A stretch of 64,000 nucleotides of DNA from Lacisediminihabitans profunda (GCF_008040105.1 NZ_VRMG01000008.1:310001-374000); one strand, 5' to 3'; shown: positions 17,567 to 26,406, numbered from the stretch's first letter. Notes: generated by a model from the letters alone, not told the origin. Numbers and translations: made by a program.

Positions 17567-18499
17567 TCAGCGAGCGCCGCGCGTATATGGCGCGCCGAGC
17601 ACGGGAGAGTTGTTCACGTCGCGGCCGAAGATCAGCAGCACGATCATGACGACTATGTACGGCAGCATGGTGATGAGGTCGGTCGGCACGTCGAGGCTCG
17701 TCAACTGCAGCACGGTGCCGACCGCGATCGTGAGGCCGTAGAGCAGCGAGACGATGACGACCCGCAGGATCTTGCCGCGGGACAGCATGGTCACGACGAT
17801 TGCGATATAGCCCAGCCCGTTCGTCATGAACGGCGTGAACGCGTTCGTCGCGAGCACCGAGAGATAGGCACCGCCGAGGCCGGAGAGCATGCCGCCGAGC
17901 AACACCGCCTGGGAACGCGTGCGCATGACGCTGCCTCCCGCCGCGTCGAGCGACGACGGCTTCTGGCCGGCGGCACGGATGCTCAGCCCCCAGTTGGTAC
18001 GCACGAGGAACCACGCGATGATCACCGCGAGCAGCAGCGACACCCAGAACATCGCGGGCTGGCTGAAGAGCGAGTGGCCCACCACCGGGATGTCGGAGAG
18101 CCCCGGGACCTTCCAGTTGTCGGTCGGGATGCGGGGCGACGTCTTCGAATAGATCTGGTCATAGAGCACCGTGGTGATTCCGCCGCCGGCAGCGGTGATC
18201 GCGATGCCGAGCACAATCTGGTTCAACCCGAGCCAGACGTTGAGAACCAGCAGCACGAGCGAGGTGATCGCGCCCGCAAGAAGTCCGCCCAGCATCCCGA
18301 GCCACGTTGAGTGCGTGGTGAGGGCGACGACGTAGCCGAAATAGGCGCCCATGAGCATCATGCCCTCGATGCCGAGGTTGAGCACCCCGGACTGCTCGCC
18401 GACGGTCTCGCCGATTGACGCGAGCATGAGCGGCACCGTGCCCGCCAGGCAGGCGATGATGAAGGCCGCGATGAAAGTCGGGGTCAGCAGATCGGTCAC
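17567..18499 (-). CDS. BMP-family ABC transporter permease 2 (NupQ/YufQ-like)
   Basis: The 310-residue permease has eight to ten predicted helices of the BPD_transp_2 family. It carries VLNLGIEGMMLMGAYFGY near residue 50 and the late MLPYIVVMIVLLIFG. The true start is the GTG at 18499 overlapping the TGA of the first permease (GTGA). A longer open frame reading back to 19366 is an artefact, since it runs through the other permease gene out of frame. Homologues pair with a second permease and a double ATPase in nucleoside importers. Here the next gene is the pyridoxamine aminotransferase, so the cargo is probably a B6 vitamer. Confidence 0.88.
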   Translation of the reverse strand: MTDLLTPTFIAAFIIACLAGTVPLMLASIGETVGEQSGVLNLGIEGMMLMGAYFGYVVALTTHSTWLGMLGGLLAGAITSLVLLVLNVWLGLNQIVLGIAITAAGGGITTVLYDQIYSKTSPRIPTDNWKVPGLSDIPVVGHSLFSQPAMFWVSLLLAVIIAWFLVRTNWGLSIRAAGQKPSSLDAAGGSVMRTRSQAVLLGGMLSGLGGAYLSVLATNAFTPFMTNGLGYIAIVVTMLSRGKILRVVIVSLLYGLTIAVGTVLQLTSLDVPTDLITMLPYIVVMIVLLIFGRDVNNSPVLGAPYTRGAR

Positions 18500-19692
18500 T
18501 TGCGCATCCTTCCGGTGAGGGCGTTGAGGGGCTTTCTCATCGCATCCTTCAGCTCGTCTGGGAGGTAGCTCTGCCCGAGATCGCGCTTGGTGCCGACGTA
18601 CTCGGTGACGGTCATGAACACGAGGATCAGCGCGACGACGATCTGCAGGAAGTCGACGGAGACTCCCGACTCCTGGGCGGCGATCGTGCCACCGGTCGCG
18701 AAGACCGAGTAGAAGGCGATGAACGGGATCGCCCCCACCGGGCTGAGCCTGGCGAGGAACACGAAGGGCATGATCGCATTGCCGTACGACGGATTCCAGT
18801 TGGTGCGCATGTAGCCCCACTGACCGAAGATGTCCATCGATGCGGCCAAGCCGATCAACCCGCCGCTGATGAGAAAGAGCACGATTGTCATCGTGCGCGA
18901 ATTGATGCCAACATGGCGCGCCGCCTTCGCGCTCGACCCGAACACATCGAGCCGAAGGCCGAACGACGTGCGACTGAGCACGAACTGGAAGATCACGGCG
19001 ACGAGCAGCGCAACGATGAGGCCGATCGGCACCTGCGTGCCCGGGATGTAGGGCAGCATGTCGCCGGGATCGATTGCCCGGCTCTGCGGGGTGCGCACAG
19101 CGGGGTTCTGGAAGACGTACTCGATCAGGATGTTGGTGAGGCCCACGCCGATCGTCGACATGACAATCGTGGTGATGATCTCGTTCGTTCCGAAGAAGGC
19201 CTTGAGCCAGGCCGGGATGATGGTCCATGCCGCCGCGACCGCGATCGCGGCGAGCGTGAGCACCAGGTAGGCGATGCCGGGCGACGTGGCCGCGATGAGC
19301 TGCGGAGCGAGGCCGGCGACGACGACACCGCCGAGCAGAAACTGCCCGTCGTAGCCGAGGTTCCACAGCTGGCCGCGGAACACCACGATGAGGCCGATCG
19401 CCACCAGCAGAAGCGGCGTCATCATGACGAGACTGTTCTCCCAGTTCTGGCCGACGAGCCCGTTCTCGATGATCGCGCCGTAGAACTGGAGCGGGTTCTT
19501 GCCCAGGGCGAGAAGGATGAGCGCCGCCACGATGAGCGCGAGCACGATCGGCACGATTGAGCGCACGACGATATCGATGGCGCGCCGCCCCGACGACGAG
19601 CGACTGGTGACCAGTTCTGCCTCGTCCTCGAGCGGGGTGATCTCCGTCGTAATGCCGTCGGGGCTCTCGGTCGAGGTGTCAGTCGTTGTCAT
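18496..19692 (-). CDS. BMP-family ABC transporter permease 1 (NupP/YufP-like)
   Basis: The 398-residue permease has a polar N-terminal ~35 residues followed by around ten predicted helices of the BPD_transp_2 family. Typical motifs are GLIVVFRGQLWNLGYDGQF, FFGTNEIITTIVMSTIGVGL, and RAARHVGINSRTM-type cytoplasmic contact sequence. Its ATG lies within the ATPase gene (14 bp overlap) and its TGA overlaps the second permease start. It forms the heterodimeric membrane channel of the importer that precedes the PPAT gene. Confidence 0.9.
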   Translation of the reverse strand: MTTTDTSTESPDGITTEITPLEDEAELVTSRSSSGRRAIDIVVRSIVPIVLALIVAALILLALGKNPLQFYGAIIENGLVGQNWENSLVMMTPLLLVAIGLIVVFRGQLWNLGYDGQFLLGGVVVAGLAPQLIAATSPGIAYLVLTLAAIAVAAAWTIIPAWLKAFFGTNEIITTIVMSTIGVGLTNILIEYVFQNPAVRTPQSRAIDPGDMLPYIPGTQVPIGLIVALLVAVIFQFVLSRTSFGLRLDVFGSSAKAARHVGINSRTMTIVLFLISGGLIGLAASMDIFGQWGYMRTNWNPSYGNAIMPFVFLARLSPVGAIPFIAFYSVFATGGTIAAQESGVSVDFLQIVVALILVFMTVTEYVGTKRDLGQSYLPDELKDAMRKPLNALTGRMRK

Positions 19693-21298
19693 GCGCCCTG
19701 CCTCCGATCATGTAATGGCCGACGCGCTCCGCGACGTCCGGCCCTCCGTCGTTCTGGACCGTGCCGACGATGCTGCCCCTCGAGATCACACCGATGCGGT
19801 CGGAGAGCTCGATCAGTTCATCGAGTTCGGTGGAGATCAGCACGACGCATCCGCCGTCTGCGGCGAATGCCCGCAGCAGGTCGTGCACGAGCCGCACCGA
19901 CTTGAGGTCGAGCCCGTAGGTTGGCTTGTTCACCACCACGACGCGTGCTCCGTGCCCCAGTTCGCGAGCCAGCAGCACCTTCTGGATGTTGCCCCCAGAC
20001 AGTGTGCCCACCCGCGTACTCGGCGACGGAGTTCGAATCGTGTACTGCGTGATGAGCCGCTTCGCCTCGTCGTTCACCGCCGTCTTGTTGATCTGGCCGA
20101 AGCGCCAGAACGGCGCCATGCCGATGCGCTTGAGCAGGAGGTTGATGGCCACGCTGAGGTTGCCGACGGTTCCCTCGTGCAGGCGGTCGTCCGTGACATA
20201 GCGCACGCCCTTCTCCTGGCGGGAACGCACCCCGAGCCGCGTGATGTCTGCTCCCTCGAGTGAGATGGTGCCGCTGGCGATCGCGCGCTGGCCGGAGAGC
20301 ACCTCGGCGAGACCCGCCTGGCCGTGGCCGTCGATTCCCGCGATACCGAAGATCTCGCCCTCGTGAATGGAGAAGGAGATGTCGGTGACCGAGACATCCA
20401 TCGACTTGCCGACACTGGTGACGCCGGCTACCTGCAGACGCACCGGTCTGCCCGTGACGTCGACCCGCGAGGCCTCGGGGGCGGCCTCGGTGGCGCCCGC
20501 GAGTTCGGCCGCAGACTCGATGCTGCCGGCCGCCGCGAGGTCATCGCCGAACATCGCGCGAAGAATCTCTGCCTGCGCCTCGGCTTCGGTGAGGCTCTTC
20601 ATGCGCTCGGGAGTGAGCTCGCCCACCTTGCGCCCTCCGCGGAGCACCGTCACGCAATCGCCCATCGTGTAGGCCTCGCGCAGTTTGTGCGTGATGAAGA
20701 CGATGCCGAGGCCCTCTGCCTTGAGGCGGCTCATGCTCTCGCCCAGGCTCTCGATGGCCGACGGCGTGAGCATCGAGGTGGGTTCGTCGAGAATCAGGAG
20801 CCGCGAGCCCGTCCACATCGCCTTGGCGATCTCGACCTGCTGTTGCTGCCCGAGGGCAAGGTCGCTGGCGAGGATGTTCGGGTCGATCGAGGCGCCGAGC
20901 AGGCCCGAGAGTTCTTCGAGCCGCGAGGCCGCCCGCTTCTCTTTGAGCATCAGGCCGCCCTCGCCGAGCATCAGATTCTCGAGCACCGTGAGAGACGGCA
21001 CGAGCGTGGAGTGCTGGTGCACAACGCCGATGCCGAACTTCATCGCCGCCTTGGGCGAGCCGATCGTGACGGGCACGCCGTCGATCGCGATCGACCCGGA
21101 GTCGGGAAACTGCATGCCCGCCAGGATGCTGATGAGCGTCGACTTGCCCGCCCCGTTCTCGCCGAGGAGGCAGTGCACCTGGCCGTTGAGGATGTCGAGC
21201 GAGATGTCGTCGTTGGCGATCACGCCCGGAAATGCCTTGGTGATGCCGCTGAGAGAGATGACTCCGGCCGCTGGGGCGAGCGTGGGGGATGCTGACAT
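19679..21298 (-). CDS. BMP-family ABC transporter double ATP-binding protein
   Basis: The 539-residue protein is two fused ATPase domains, as in ribose and nucleoside importers. Domain 1 has Walker A GENGAGKSTL near residue 43 and the intact Walker B LLILDEPTSMLTP. Domain 2 (from ~270) has the degenerate GIDGHGQ in place of Walker A, signature LSGGNIQKVLLAREL, and NKPTYGLD where DEPT is expected. A degenerate second site is normal for this group. It follows the substrate-binding gene after a 90 bp gap holding a hairpin and overlaps the first permease. It powers uptake of the same ligand. Confidence 0.92.
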   Translation of the reverse strand: MSASPTLAPAAGVISLSGITKAFPGVIANDDISLDILNGQVHCLLGENGAGKSTLISILAGMQFPDSGSIAIDGVPVTIGSPKAAMKFGIGVVHQHSTLVPSLTVLENLMLGEGGLMLKEKRAASRLEELSGLLGASIDPNILASDLALGQQQQVEIAKAMWTGSRLLILDEPTSMLTPSAIESLGESMSRLKAEGLGIVFITHKLREAYTMGDCVTVLRGGRKVGELTPERMKSLTEAEAQAEILRAMFGDDLAAAGSIESAAELAGATEAAPEASRVDVTGRPVRLQVAGVTSVGKSMDVSVTDISFSIHEGEIFGIAGIDGHGQAGLAEVLSGQRAIASGTISLEGADITRLGVRSRQEKGVRYVTDDRLHEGTVGNLSVAINLLLKRIGMAPFWRFGQINKTAVNDEAKRLITQYTIRTPSPSTRVGTLSGGNIQKVLLARELGHGARVVVVNKPTYGLDLKSVRLVHDLLRAFAADGGCVVLISTELDELIELSDRIGVISRGSIVGTVQNDGGPDVAERVGHYMIGGRAHDND

Positions 21299-21343
21299 CG
21301 CGGTTGGGGGCCCTTCGAGGTGTTGATGGAGCAGAGGGGAGGT

Positions 21344-21369
21344 CGGGCGGCTCGAGATTGGGCCGCCCG
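21344..21369 (-). terminator. Stem-loop between the BMP binding-protein and ATPase genes
   Basis: CGGGCGGC pairs with GCCGCCCG (8 bp) around a ten-base loop, just downstream of the binding-protein stop. Such hairpins often stabilise or partially terminate the binding-protein mRNA, raising its level relative to the membrane subunits. Confidence 0.6.
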
Positions 21370-21388
21370 GCCCCCCGTTTACTACGTG

Positions 21389-22480
21389 CTATCCGTTGAG
21401 CAAGGCGGTCAGGTCTGCCTTGGTCGACGTGTCGGGAACGGTGATGCTGCCATCCTCGATGCCCTTCTGTGCCTTCGTCGTGGCTGCCGTGATGTCAGAG
21501 GTCATGTCTGCGGTCTTCTGCAGCTTGATTCCCCCGTTCTTCAGGTCGAGGTTGTAGGGAGCCGTGGCGAACTTGCCTGCCTTGATGTCATTGATCGCCT
21601 GGCTGTATGCGCCGTCGAAGACCCAGAGCACCGAGGTGAGGACCTCGTTGGGGTTGGTCACGAGGTCGGAGACGTCACCGATGTCGGCAATGTACTTGAC
21701 CTTGTTGCCAGCCTGGTTGGCTTCATCGACTGCTGCGACATAGCCGACGGTCGCCCCGTCTCCCATGCCGAAGATGACGTCGTCGCCCGCCGCGATGAGC
21801 TGCTGCACGACCTTCTTACCGCCCGCCGAATCGTCGTAGGCGGCTGCGCCGATGTATGCGACATCAACGTGGATCGACGGGTTGACGCTCTTGGCGCCGG
21901 CGATGAAGCCGCCCGACATCGTGAACCAGTTCACGTCGTCGGCCGAGATCGCGATGCCCAGTTTGTTGGTCTTCGTCGTCATGGCGGCGGCGATGCCTGC
22001 CAGGTAGCCACCCTGCTGGGCGCTGAAAGTGATGACGCCGATCTTGTCTTTGACCTGGGCCGTCGGCACGTCGGTGATGAGGAATGGCACGCCGGTCTTG
22101 GCGTTGGCAGACGCCGCCGCCTGGCCGAATCCGCTGGCGTGGGCGATCACGAAGCCCACGCCCGACTTCTGCGCGGCCTGGGTGAGGATCGTCTGGGTGT
22201 TGTCGTAGCCGACGTTGGTGTCGCTCGTGAGCGTGAGCGAGGTCGCCTTGGCTGCGGCCTTTGCTCCGGCGAGACCCATCTGGTTCCAACCGTGGTCGGA
22301 CTCAGTGGCGGGAGTGACGATCGTGACAGTGGTGAAGTCGCTCTTCGCAGAGGTGTTGGCCGGGGCAGTGCCTCGGCCAGCGCATCCGGTGAGCAGGGCC
22401 GCGACCGCGACCACGGCAATCAGGGGTACTGCCCTTGTGGCCGCAAGCGACCGGCGGGCGAAAGAGGTGGGGCTGTGCAT
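21389..22480 (-). CDS. BMP family (PnrA-like) substrate-binding lipoprotein, probable B6 vitamer receptor
   Basis: The 363-residue lipoprotein has a signal with lipobox LLTGC (Cys33) and the BMP/PnrA fold: TIVTPATESDHGWNQMGLAGAKAAA after the anchor, VIAHASGFGQAAA, GYLAGIAAAMTTKTNKLGIA, GGFIAGAKSVNP and VIFGMGDGATVGYV. The ATG at 22480 has AGAGGAA ten bases upstream; a longer frame to 22528 lacks support. Known members bind purine nucleosides. The operon here continues with two permeases, an ATPase and the pyridoxamine aminotransferase, and the divergent side leads to 4-pyridoxolactonase. I therefore infer pyridoxine or pyridoxamine as ligand; this is not proven. Confidence 0.88.
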   Translation of the reverse strand: MHSPTSFARRSLAATRAVPLIAVVAVAALLTGCAGRGTAPANTSAKSDFTTVTIVTPATESDHGWNQMGLAGAKAAAKATSLTLTSDTNVGYDNTQTILTQAAQKSGVGFVIAHASGFGQAAASANAKTGVPFLITDVPTAQVKDKIGVITFSAQQGGYLAGIAAAMTTKTNKLGIAISADDVNWFTMSGGFIAGAKSVNPSIHVDVAYIGAAAYDDSAGGKKVVQQLIAAGDDVIFGMGDGATVGYVAAVDEANQAGNKVKYIADIGDVSDLVTNPNEVLTSVLWVFDGAYSQAINDIKAGKFATAPYNLDLKNGGIKLQKTADMTSDITAATTKAQKGIEDGSITVPDTSTKADLTALLNG

Positions 22481-22531
22481 GAGAAATGCGTTCCTCTCGA
22501 TAGGTGATCTGGTCTGGCGGGGTGCCAACGT

Positions 22532-22570
22532 TTCTCACATTGTGCGGGTGGTAGCTGACACTATGAGAAG
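22532..22570. promoter_or_regulatory. Divergent promoter region with TTCTCA-type repeats (candidate IclR operator)
   Basis: TTCTCACATTGTG at 22532-22544 and an inverted CACTATGAGAAG at 22559-22570 lie between the divergent transporter and lipoprotein genes. A similar TTCTCATACTGTG lies before the lactonase gene at 23215. The shared element suggests a common regulator, with the island's IclR protein the first candidate. Confidence 0.4.
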
Positions 22571-22628
22571 AACGACCCGATGGTCAACGGGTGAGAACGT
22601 GTTTTTACAGAGTCGAAACGTAACCTTA

Positions 22629-23144
22629 ATGACCACACCGCTTAATGAATGGATGAATCCGGTGACCCGAGCAGTGCCCCTAGTCGTGACCTGCCTTGCT
22701 GCCGCGCTTGTTCTCACAGGCTGCAGTGCCGCCCAGACGGCCGGTGTGTCGTCTCCCCCTTCGACGTCGACGAGCGGCCCATCGCCCGTGCCGACCAACG
22801 TGGTTGCGGTGCCACAGGATGCCGCGGCCTTCAGCCAACTCGGGGAGGCGGCGCCGCTCGCGCTGAAGCTCGAGGGCGGCACTGTGAGCTCGACCGCCTG
22901 CTGGACCCCTTCGGAACACCTGTTCAACGACCCATCGGTGGCCCCGCCAGGAACCTGGAAGGTGCTGTGCCGTGTGTTCTACGACCTCAAGGGCAAGGCG
23001 CGATATCAAGATGCCACCTGCATCGGCGACTTCGACAAGACCCCCATGCTCGACCACTGCTACGTCTGGGAGATCTACTCCGACGAGGCACACTTCGAAG
23101 ACGGCAACCGCCTGGCTACGCCGGCCCCGACACCCGTTCCGTGA
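22629..23144 (+). CDS. Small secreted lipoprotein of unknown function
   Basis: About 171 residues with a signal sequence and lipobox LVLTGC (Cys32), a Ser/Pro/Thr linker to ~70, and then a compact domain with three cysteine-bearing segments (TACWTP, WKVLCRVFY, DATCIGD) and DHCYVWEIY. I do not recognise a family. The start is uncertain: the ATG at 22629 has no clear Shine-Dalgarno and a second in-frame ATG lies at 22653. It sits alone between the divergent B6 transporter and the 4-pyridoxolactonase gene on the lactonase strand. The conserved cysteines suggest two disulfides outside the cell. A surface role in B6 uptake is possible but speculative. Confidence 0.65.
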   Translation: MTTPLNEWMNPVTRAVPLVVTCLAAALVLTGCSAAQTAGVSSPPSTSTSGPSPVPTNVVAVPQDAAAFSQLGEAAPLALKLEGGTVSSTACWTPSEHLFNDPSVAPPGTWKVLCRVFYDLKGKARYQDATCIGDFDKTPMLDHCYVWEIYSDEAHFEDGNRLATPAPTPVP

Positions 23145-23214
23145 GCGGTCACGTTTCAGTCGTGTAAAAACCTGCTGGGACACACCATCACAACCCTTGA
23201 CCAGCACGCACTGC

Positions 23215-23227
23215 TTCTCATACTGTG
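23215..23227 (+). promoter_or_regulatory. Candidate operator upstream of the lactonase operon
   Basis: TTCTCATACTGTG lies 48 bp before the start codon and matches the 22532 site at 10 of 13 positions. The position between promoter and ribosome site would suit repression. Confidence 0.35.
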
Positions 23228-23274
23228 ATGAACAATTAACGCACTGTAAAAAATCTGGCCTTTCGGAGGAACCC

Positions 23275-24033
23275 ATGACCGATTCAAAGGTGTACCTGCT
23301 CGACGGCGGCACCCTCGTCATCGACGCGTCTGATGTGCACTGGCACATCGATGCAGGAACACCGGTACGGTTCCCGGTCTACTCCGTACTGATCGAGCAT
23401 CCAGACGCCCTGATCCTCTATGACACCGGGTACGACCTCGACCACGTCAACGCCGTGCTGCCCTTCGAACTGCCGCTGCAGACACCCGAGCAGACCATCC
23501 CCGCGCAACTCGCCCTCTGCGGCTACAAGCCCGAAGACGTCGACATCGTGATCAACTCGCACTTTCACTTCGACCACGTGGGTGGCAACAAGTACCTGAC
23601 CAACGCAACCACGCTCGTGCACAAGGAGGAGCTGCGTCACGCCAAGGTGCCCGAGCCCTTCGAGCGCCTCGGCTACTCCGATGTCTCGTTTGACTACCCC
23701 GGGGTCACCTACAGACCGATCTCGGGTGACTACGAGATCGTGCCGGGCGTGTGGCTGTTCGAGACGCCCGGGCACACGATAGGCCACTACTCGCTGCTCG
23801 TCGAGTTGCAGAACGAACGCAGCATGCTCTTCTGCGGTGATGCCGCCTACACGCGCACGACGCTGGAGAAGGAGTGGATCGCGGGATTTCACCTCGACCC
23901 CACGAAGTCGGTCGAGGCGATTCGACGCCTCAACTACCTCGCCCGCACCCGCGACGCGGACGTCTACCCTTCGCACGAGCTCGAGTCATACGAGCAGTGG
24001 AAGGTCGCGCCGCAGTTCTACGGCGGCAGCTGA
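23275..24033 (+). CDS. 4-pyridoxolactonase (metallo-beta-lactamase fold)
   Basis: The 252-residue MBL-fold hydrolase carries the zinc motif HFHFDH at residues 96-101 and matches the M. loti 4-pyridoxolactonase in order and wording. Shared blocks are KVYLLDGG at the N-terminus, VRFPVYSVLIEH, DTGYDLDHV, NSHFHFDHVGGNKY, PFERLGYSDVSF, TPGHTIGHYSLLVE and the terminal QFYGG. It opens the 4-pyridoxolactone ring made by pyridoxal 4-dehydrogenase, giving 4-pyridoxate in the cytoplasm. The ATG follows CGGAGGAA. It is the first of three genes (lactonase, pyridoxal dehydrogenase, pyridoxine oxidase) spaced 45 bp and 3 bp, certainly one operon. AHL lactonases share the fold but not these flanking motifs. 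Confidence 0.9.
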   Translation: MTDSKVYLLDGGTLVIDASDVHWHIDAGTPVRFPVYSVLIEHPDALILYDTGYDLDHVNAVLPFELPLQTPEQTIPAQLALCGYKPEDVDIVINSHFHFDHVGGNKYLTNATTLVHKEELRHAKVPEPFERLGYSDVSFDYPGVTYRPISGDYEIVPGVWLFETPGHTIGHYSLLVELQNERSMLFCGDAAYTRTTLEKEWIAGFHLDPTKSVEAIRRLNYLARTRDADVYPSHELESYEQWKVAPQFYGGS

Positions 24034-24078
24034 CCCCACCACCCAATCAACCCCGAAAACACGAGAAAGCAGTAGAAC

Positions 24079-24807
24079 ATGACTGAGCAGCGCGTCGCCG
24101 TCGTCACCGGAGCGGCACAGGGCATCGGTGCCGCCATCGCCAGGGAACTCGCCGCAGACGGCCACCGAGTCGTGGTCGCCGACATCAACCTCGACGGCGC
24201 GACCGCGGTCGCCACGGAGATCGGCGGAGTCGCGAAGAAGCTCGACGTGAGCGACCCCGAGCAGGTGGCAGCATTCACCAAGGCGGTCGTCGACGAGCTC
24301 GGCCGAATCGACATCCTCGTGAACAACGCGGCGCTGGTTCCCTTCGTGCCGTGGGATCAGCTCGACTTCACCGAGTGGCGCCGAGTCATGGCGGTGAACC
24401 TCGACGGCATGTTCCTCATGACCAAGGCGACCACGCCCGTCATGGCGGCGGCCGGCTACGGGCGCATCGTCAACATCGCCTCGAACACCTTCGTGGCGGG
24501 CACCCCGAACTTCGCGCACTATGTCGCCACGAAGGGCGCGTCGATCGGCTTCGTCCGTTCGCTCGCCGGCGAGGTCGGCAAGGACGGCATCACGATCAAC
24601 GCCGTCGCCCCGGGCCTGACCGAGACAGAGGGGGTGCTCGGAAGCGCCCACAACGAAGGCTTCGCCTACGTGCTGCCCGCCCAGGCCTTCGACCGCAAGG
24701 GCCTGCCAGCAGACATCGCTCCCGCCGTCGCGTTCCTCGCCTCCGAGAAGGCCGGCTGGATCACCGGCCAGACTCTCGTGGTCGACGGCGGCCACACGCG
24801 CAATTGA
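24079..24807 (+). CDS. pldh: Pyridoxal 4-dehydrogenase (SDR family)
   Basis: The 242-residue SDR has the cofactor motif TGAAQGIG at 10-17, acidic DIN near 37 for NAD preference, NNAALVPFVPWD near 85, ASNTF with the catalytic Ser, and YVATK with the Tyr and Lys. The sequence following (GEVGKDGITINAVAPGLTETEGV, PAQAF, GWITGQTLVVDGG) and the NNAxxVPFVxWD block match pyridoxal 4-dehydrogenase of M. loti. That enzyme oxidises the cyclic hemiacetal of pyridoxal to 4-pyridoxolactone with NAD+. Its position between the lactonase and the pyridoxine oxidase fits exactly. A generic 3-oxoacyl-ACP reductase would be the automatic annotation. Confidence 0.88.
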   Translation: MTEQRVAVVTGAAQGIGAAIARELAADGHRVVVADINLDGATAVATEIGGVAKKLDVSDPEQVAAFTKAVVDELGRIDILVNNAALVPFVPWDQLDFTEWRRVMAVNLDGMFLMTKATTPVMAAAGYGRIVNIASNTFVAGTPNFAHYVATKGASIGFVRSLAGEVGKDGITINAVAPGLTETEGVLGSAHNEGFAYVLPAQAFDRKGLPADIAPAVAFLASEKAGWITGQTLVVDGGHTRN

Positions 24808-24810
24808 CCC

Positions 24811-26358
24811 ATGGCTGGCTGCGACGTATTAATCATCGGAGCAGGATCCGCCGGGAGCGTGCTCGCCAACCGGTTGACTGCCGACACGTCGCGTAGCGTG
24901 GTCGTGCTCGAAGCCGGCGGTCGGGTCACCGATCCCGACATGCGTGCGCCTGGGCGCTGGCCGTTCAACTACGGCAAGCCCTGGGACTGGGCCTTCGAGA
25001 CCGCACCACAGCCGGGCCTTGCCGGGCGGTCGCTCGAATGGCCGCGCGGCAAGGGCCTCGGCGGGTCGAGCCTCATGCACGCCATGGCACACATGCGCGG
25101 CTGTCGCGCCGACTTCGACCGCTGGGTCGACTTGACGGGAGACAGCAGATGGTCGTGGGAGTCGCTGCTTCCCTTTTTCATACGCTCTGAGTCGTTTTCC
25201 GGAGGGCCCAGCGCCGTTCACGGAGCAGACGGACCGCTGCCGGTGCTGCTGCCCGGTCCCGACCTGAGCAGCCCGCTTGTGCAGAGCTACCTCGACGCCT
25301 GGGCTTCACTCGGTGTGCCCCTCATCCCGGACCATAACGGCGGCGAGATGCTCGGCGCGACGCCGAACTCGCTCACGATCCGCAACGGCGAGCGCGTCAC
25401 GGTCTCCGACGTCTACCTCGACCCGGTGCTCCACCGTCCCAACCTGACGCTCATCGAGGGTGCCACGGTGGATCGGCTGATCCTCGATGGCGACCGCATC
25501 GCCGGGGTCGAGTATGAGGTCGGTGGTTCGTTGGAACTCATCGAGGCGGATGTCGTGATCCTGTCGGCGGGATCCCTCGCCGACCCCCTGCTGCTCATGC
25601 GTTCGGGCATCGGGGACCCGGCAGTGCTCGCCCCTGCCGGAGTCAAGACGCTCATCGAGTCGACCGGGGTCGGGCGCAACCTGCAGGACCACCTGCTCGG
25701 AGCAGGCAACGTCTATTCCTCGTCGCACCCGGTCGCCCCGTCTCGTCTGCAGCTCTCGGAGTCGATGACGTATCTGTCGCTCTCGGGGCTCGGCACCACG
25801 AGCGGAGCTCCGGATGTCGTGGTCGGCTGCGTCGTCGGCCCCAGCGCATCCGAGGTGCATCAGCCGCGGCTGGCGGAGGTCGCCCCCGGCGGTGCGTACA
25901 CGCTCTTGTTCGGCGTGACCAACCCGACCAGCCGCGGGTCCCTGCGCATCAGCGGCGCCTCCGCAGACGACGCCCCCATCATCGACCCGAACTACCTCGA
26001 CACGGAGCACGACCGCGTGATGTTCCGCGCGGCACTCGAGCACGCCCGGCTCGTCGGGGCATCGGAAGGCATGGCAGGGTGGCGTCGCGAGGAACTGCTG
26101 CCCGGCGCATCCGTGTCATCGCGGCGTGACGTGGACGCGTTCATCCAGCGGGCCGCCATCACGCACCACCACCCGGTCGGCACCCTGAGCATGGGGGCCA
26201 CCGCCGACACCCCTGTCACCCCCGACCTGCGGTTGCGCGGAATCAGCAACTGCTATGTGGTGGATGCGTCGGTCATCCCCTCGATCACCGCCGGGCCGGT
26301 TCACGCGTCGGTGCTGGCGATCGCGGAGTCGTTTGCGGATTGGTTCGTTGCCAGCTGA
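24811..26358 (+). CDS. pnox: Pyridoxine 4-oxidase (GMC family flavoprotein)
   Basis: The 515-residue GMC oxidase has the FAD motif GAGSAG at 10-15, GLGGSSLMHAMAHMRG near 85 and the signature region SAGSLADPLLLMRSGIGD near 255. The active-site His occurs in THHHPVGT. The second catalytic position is a proline in TAGPVHAS, as reported for pyridoxine 4-oxidase, where most GMC enzymes have His or Asn. Other shared blocks are NGGEMLGATPNSLTIRNGERVT, NLQDHLLGAGN and SRLQLSESM. The enzyme oxidises pyridoxine to pyridoxal with O2. It begins 3 bp after the pyridoxal dehydrogenase stop. The related 4-pyridoxate dehydrogenase is the alternative, but the blocks listed favour the oxidase. Confidence 0.87.
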   Translation: MAGCDVLIIGAGSAGSVLANRLTADTSRSVVVLEAGGRVTDPDMRAPGRWPFNYGKPWDWAFETAPQPGLAGRSLEWPRGKGLGGSSLMHAMAHMRGCRADFDRWVDLTGDSRWSWESLLPFFIRSESFSGGPSAVHGADGPLPVLLPGPDLSSPLVQSYLDAWASLGVPLIPDHNGGEMLGATPNSLTIRNGERVTVSDVYLDPVLHRPNLTLIEGATVDRLILDGDRIAGVEYEVGGSLELIEADVVILSAGSLADPLLLMRSGIGDPAVLAPAGVKTLIESTGVGRNLQDHLLGAGNVYSSSHPVAPSRLQLSESMTYLSLSGLGTTSGAPDVVVGCVVGPSASEVHQPRLAEVAPGGAYTLLFGVTNPTSRGSLRISGASADDAPIIDPNYLDTEHDRVMFRAALEHARLVGASEGMAGWRREELLPGASVSSRRDVDAFIQRAAITHHHPVGTLSMGATADTPVTPDLRLRGISNCYVVDASVIPSITAGPVHASVLAIAESFADWFVAS

Positions 26359-26406
26359 CTCGGCGTGAGCATCCATCGTGGCGGCTGAGGCACATGGCCG
26401 GGTGAT

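Noticed and set aside
17567-19366. 599-residue single permease reading
   Set aside because: Its first ~290 codons run out of frame through the first permease gene; the real start is the GTG at 18499.
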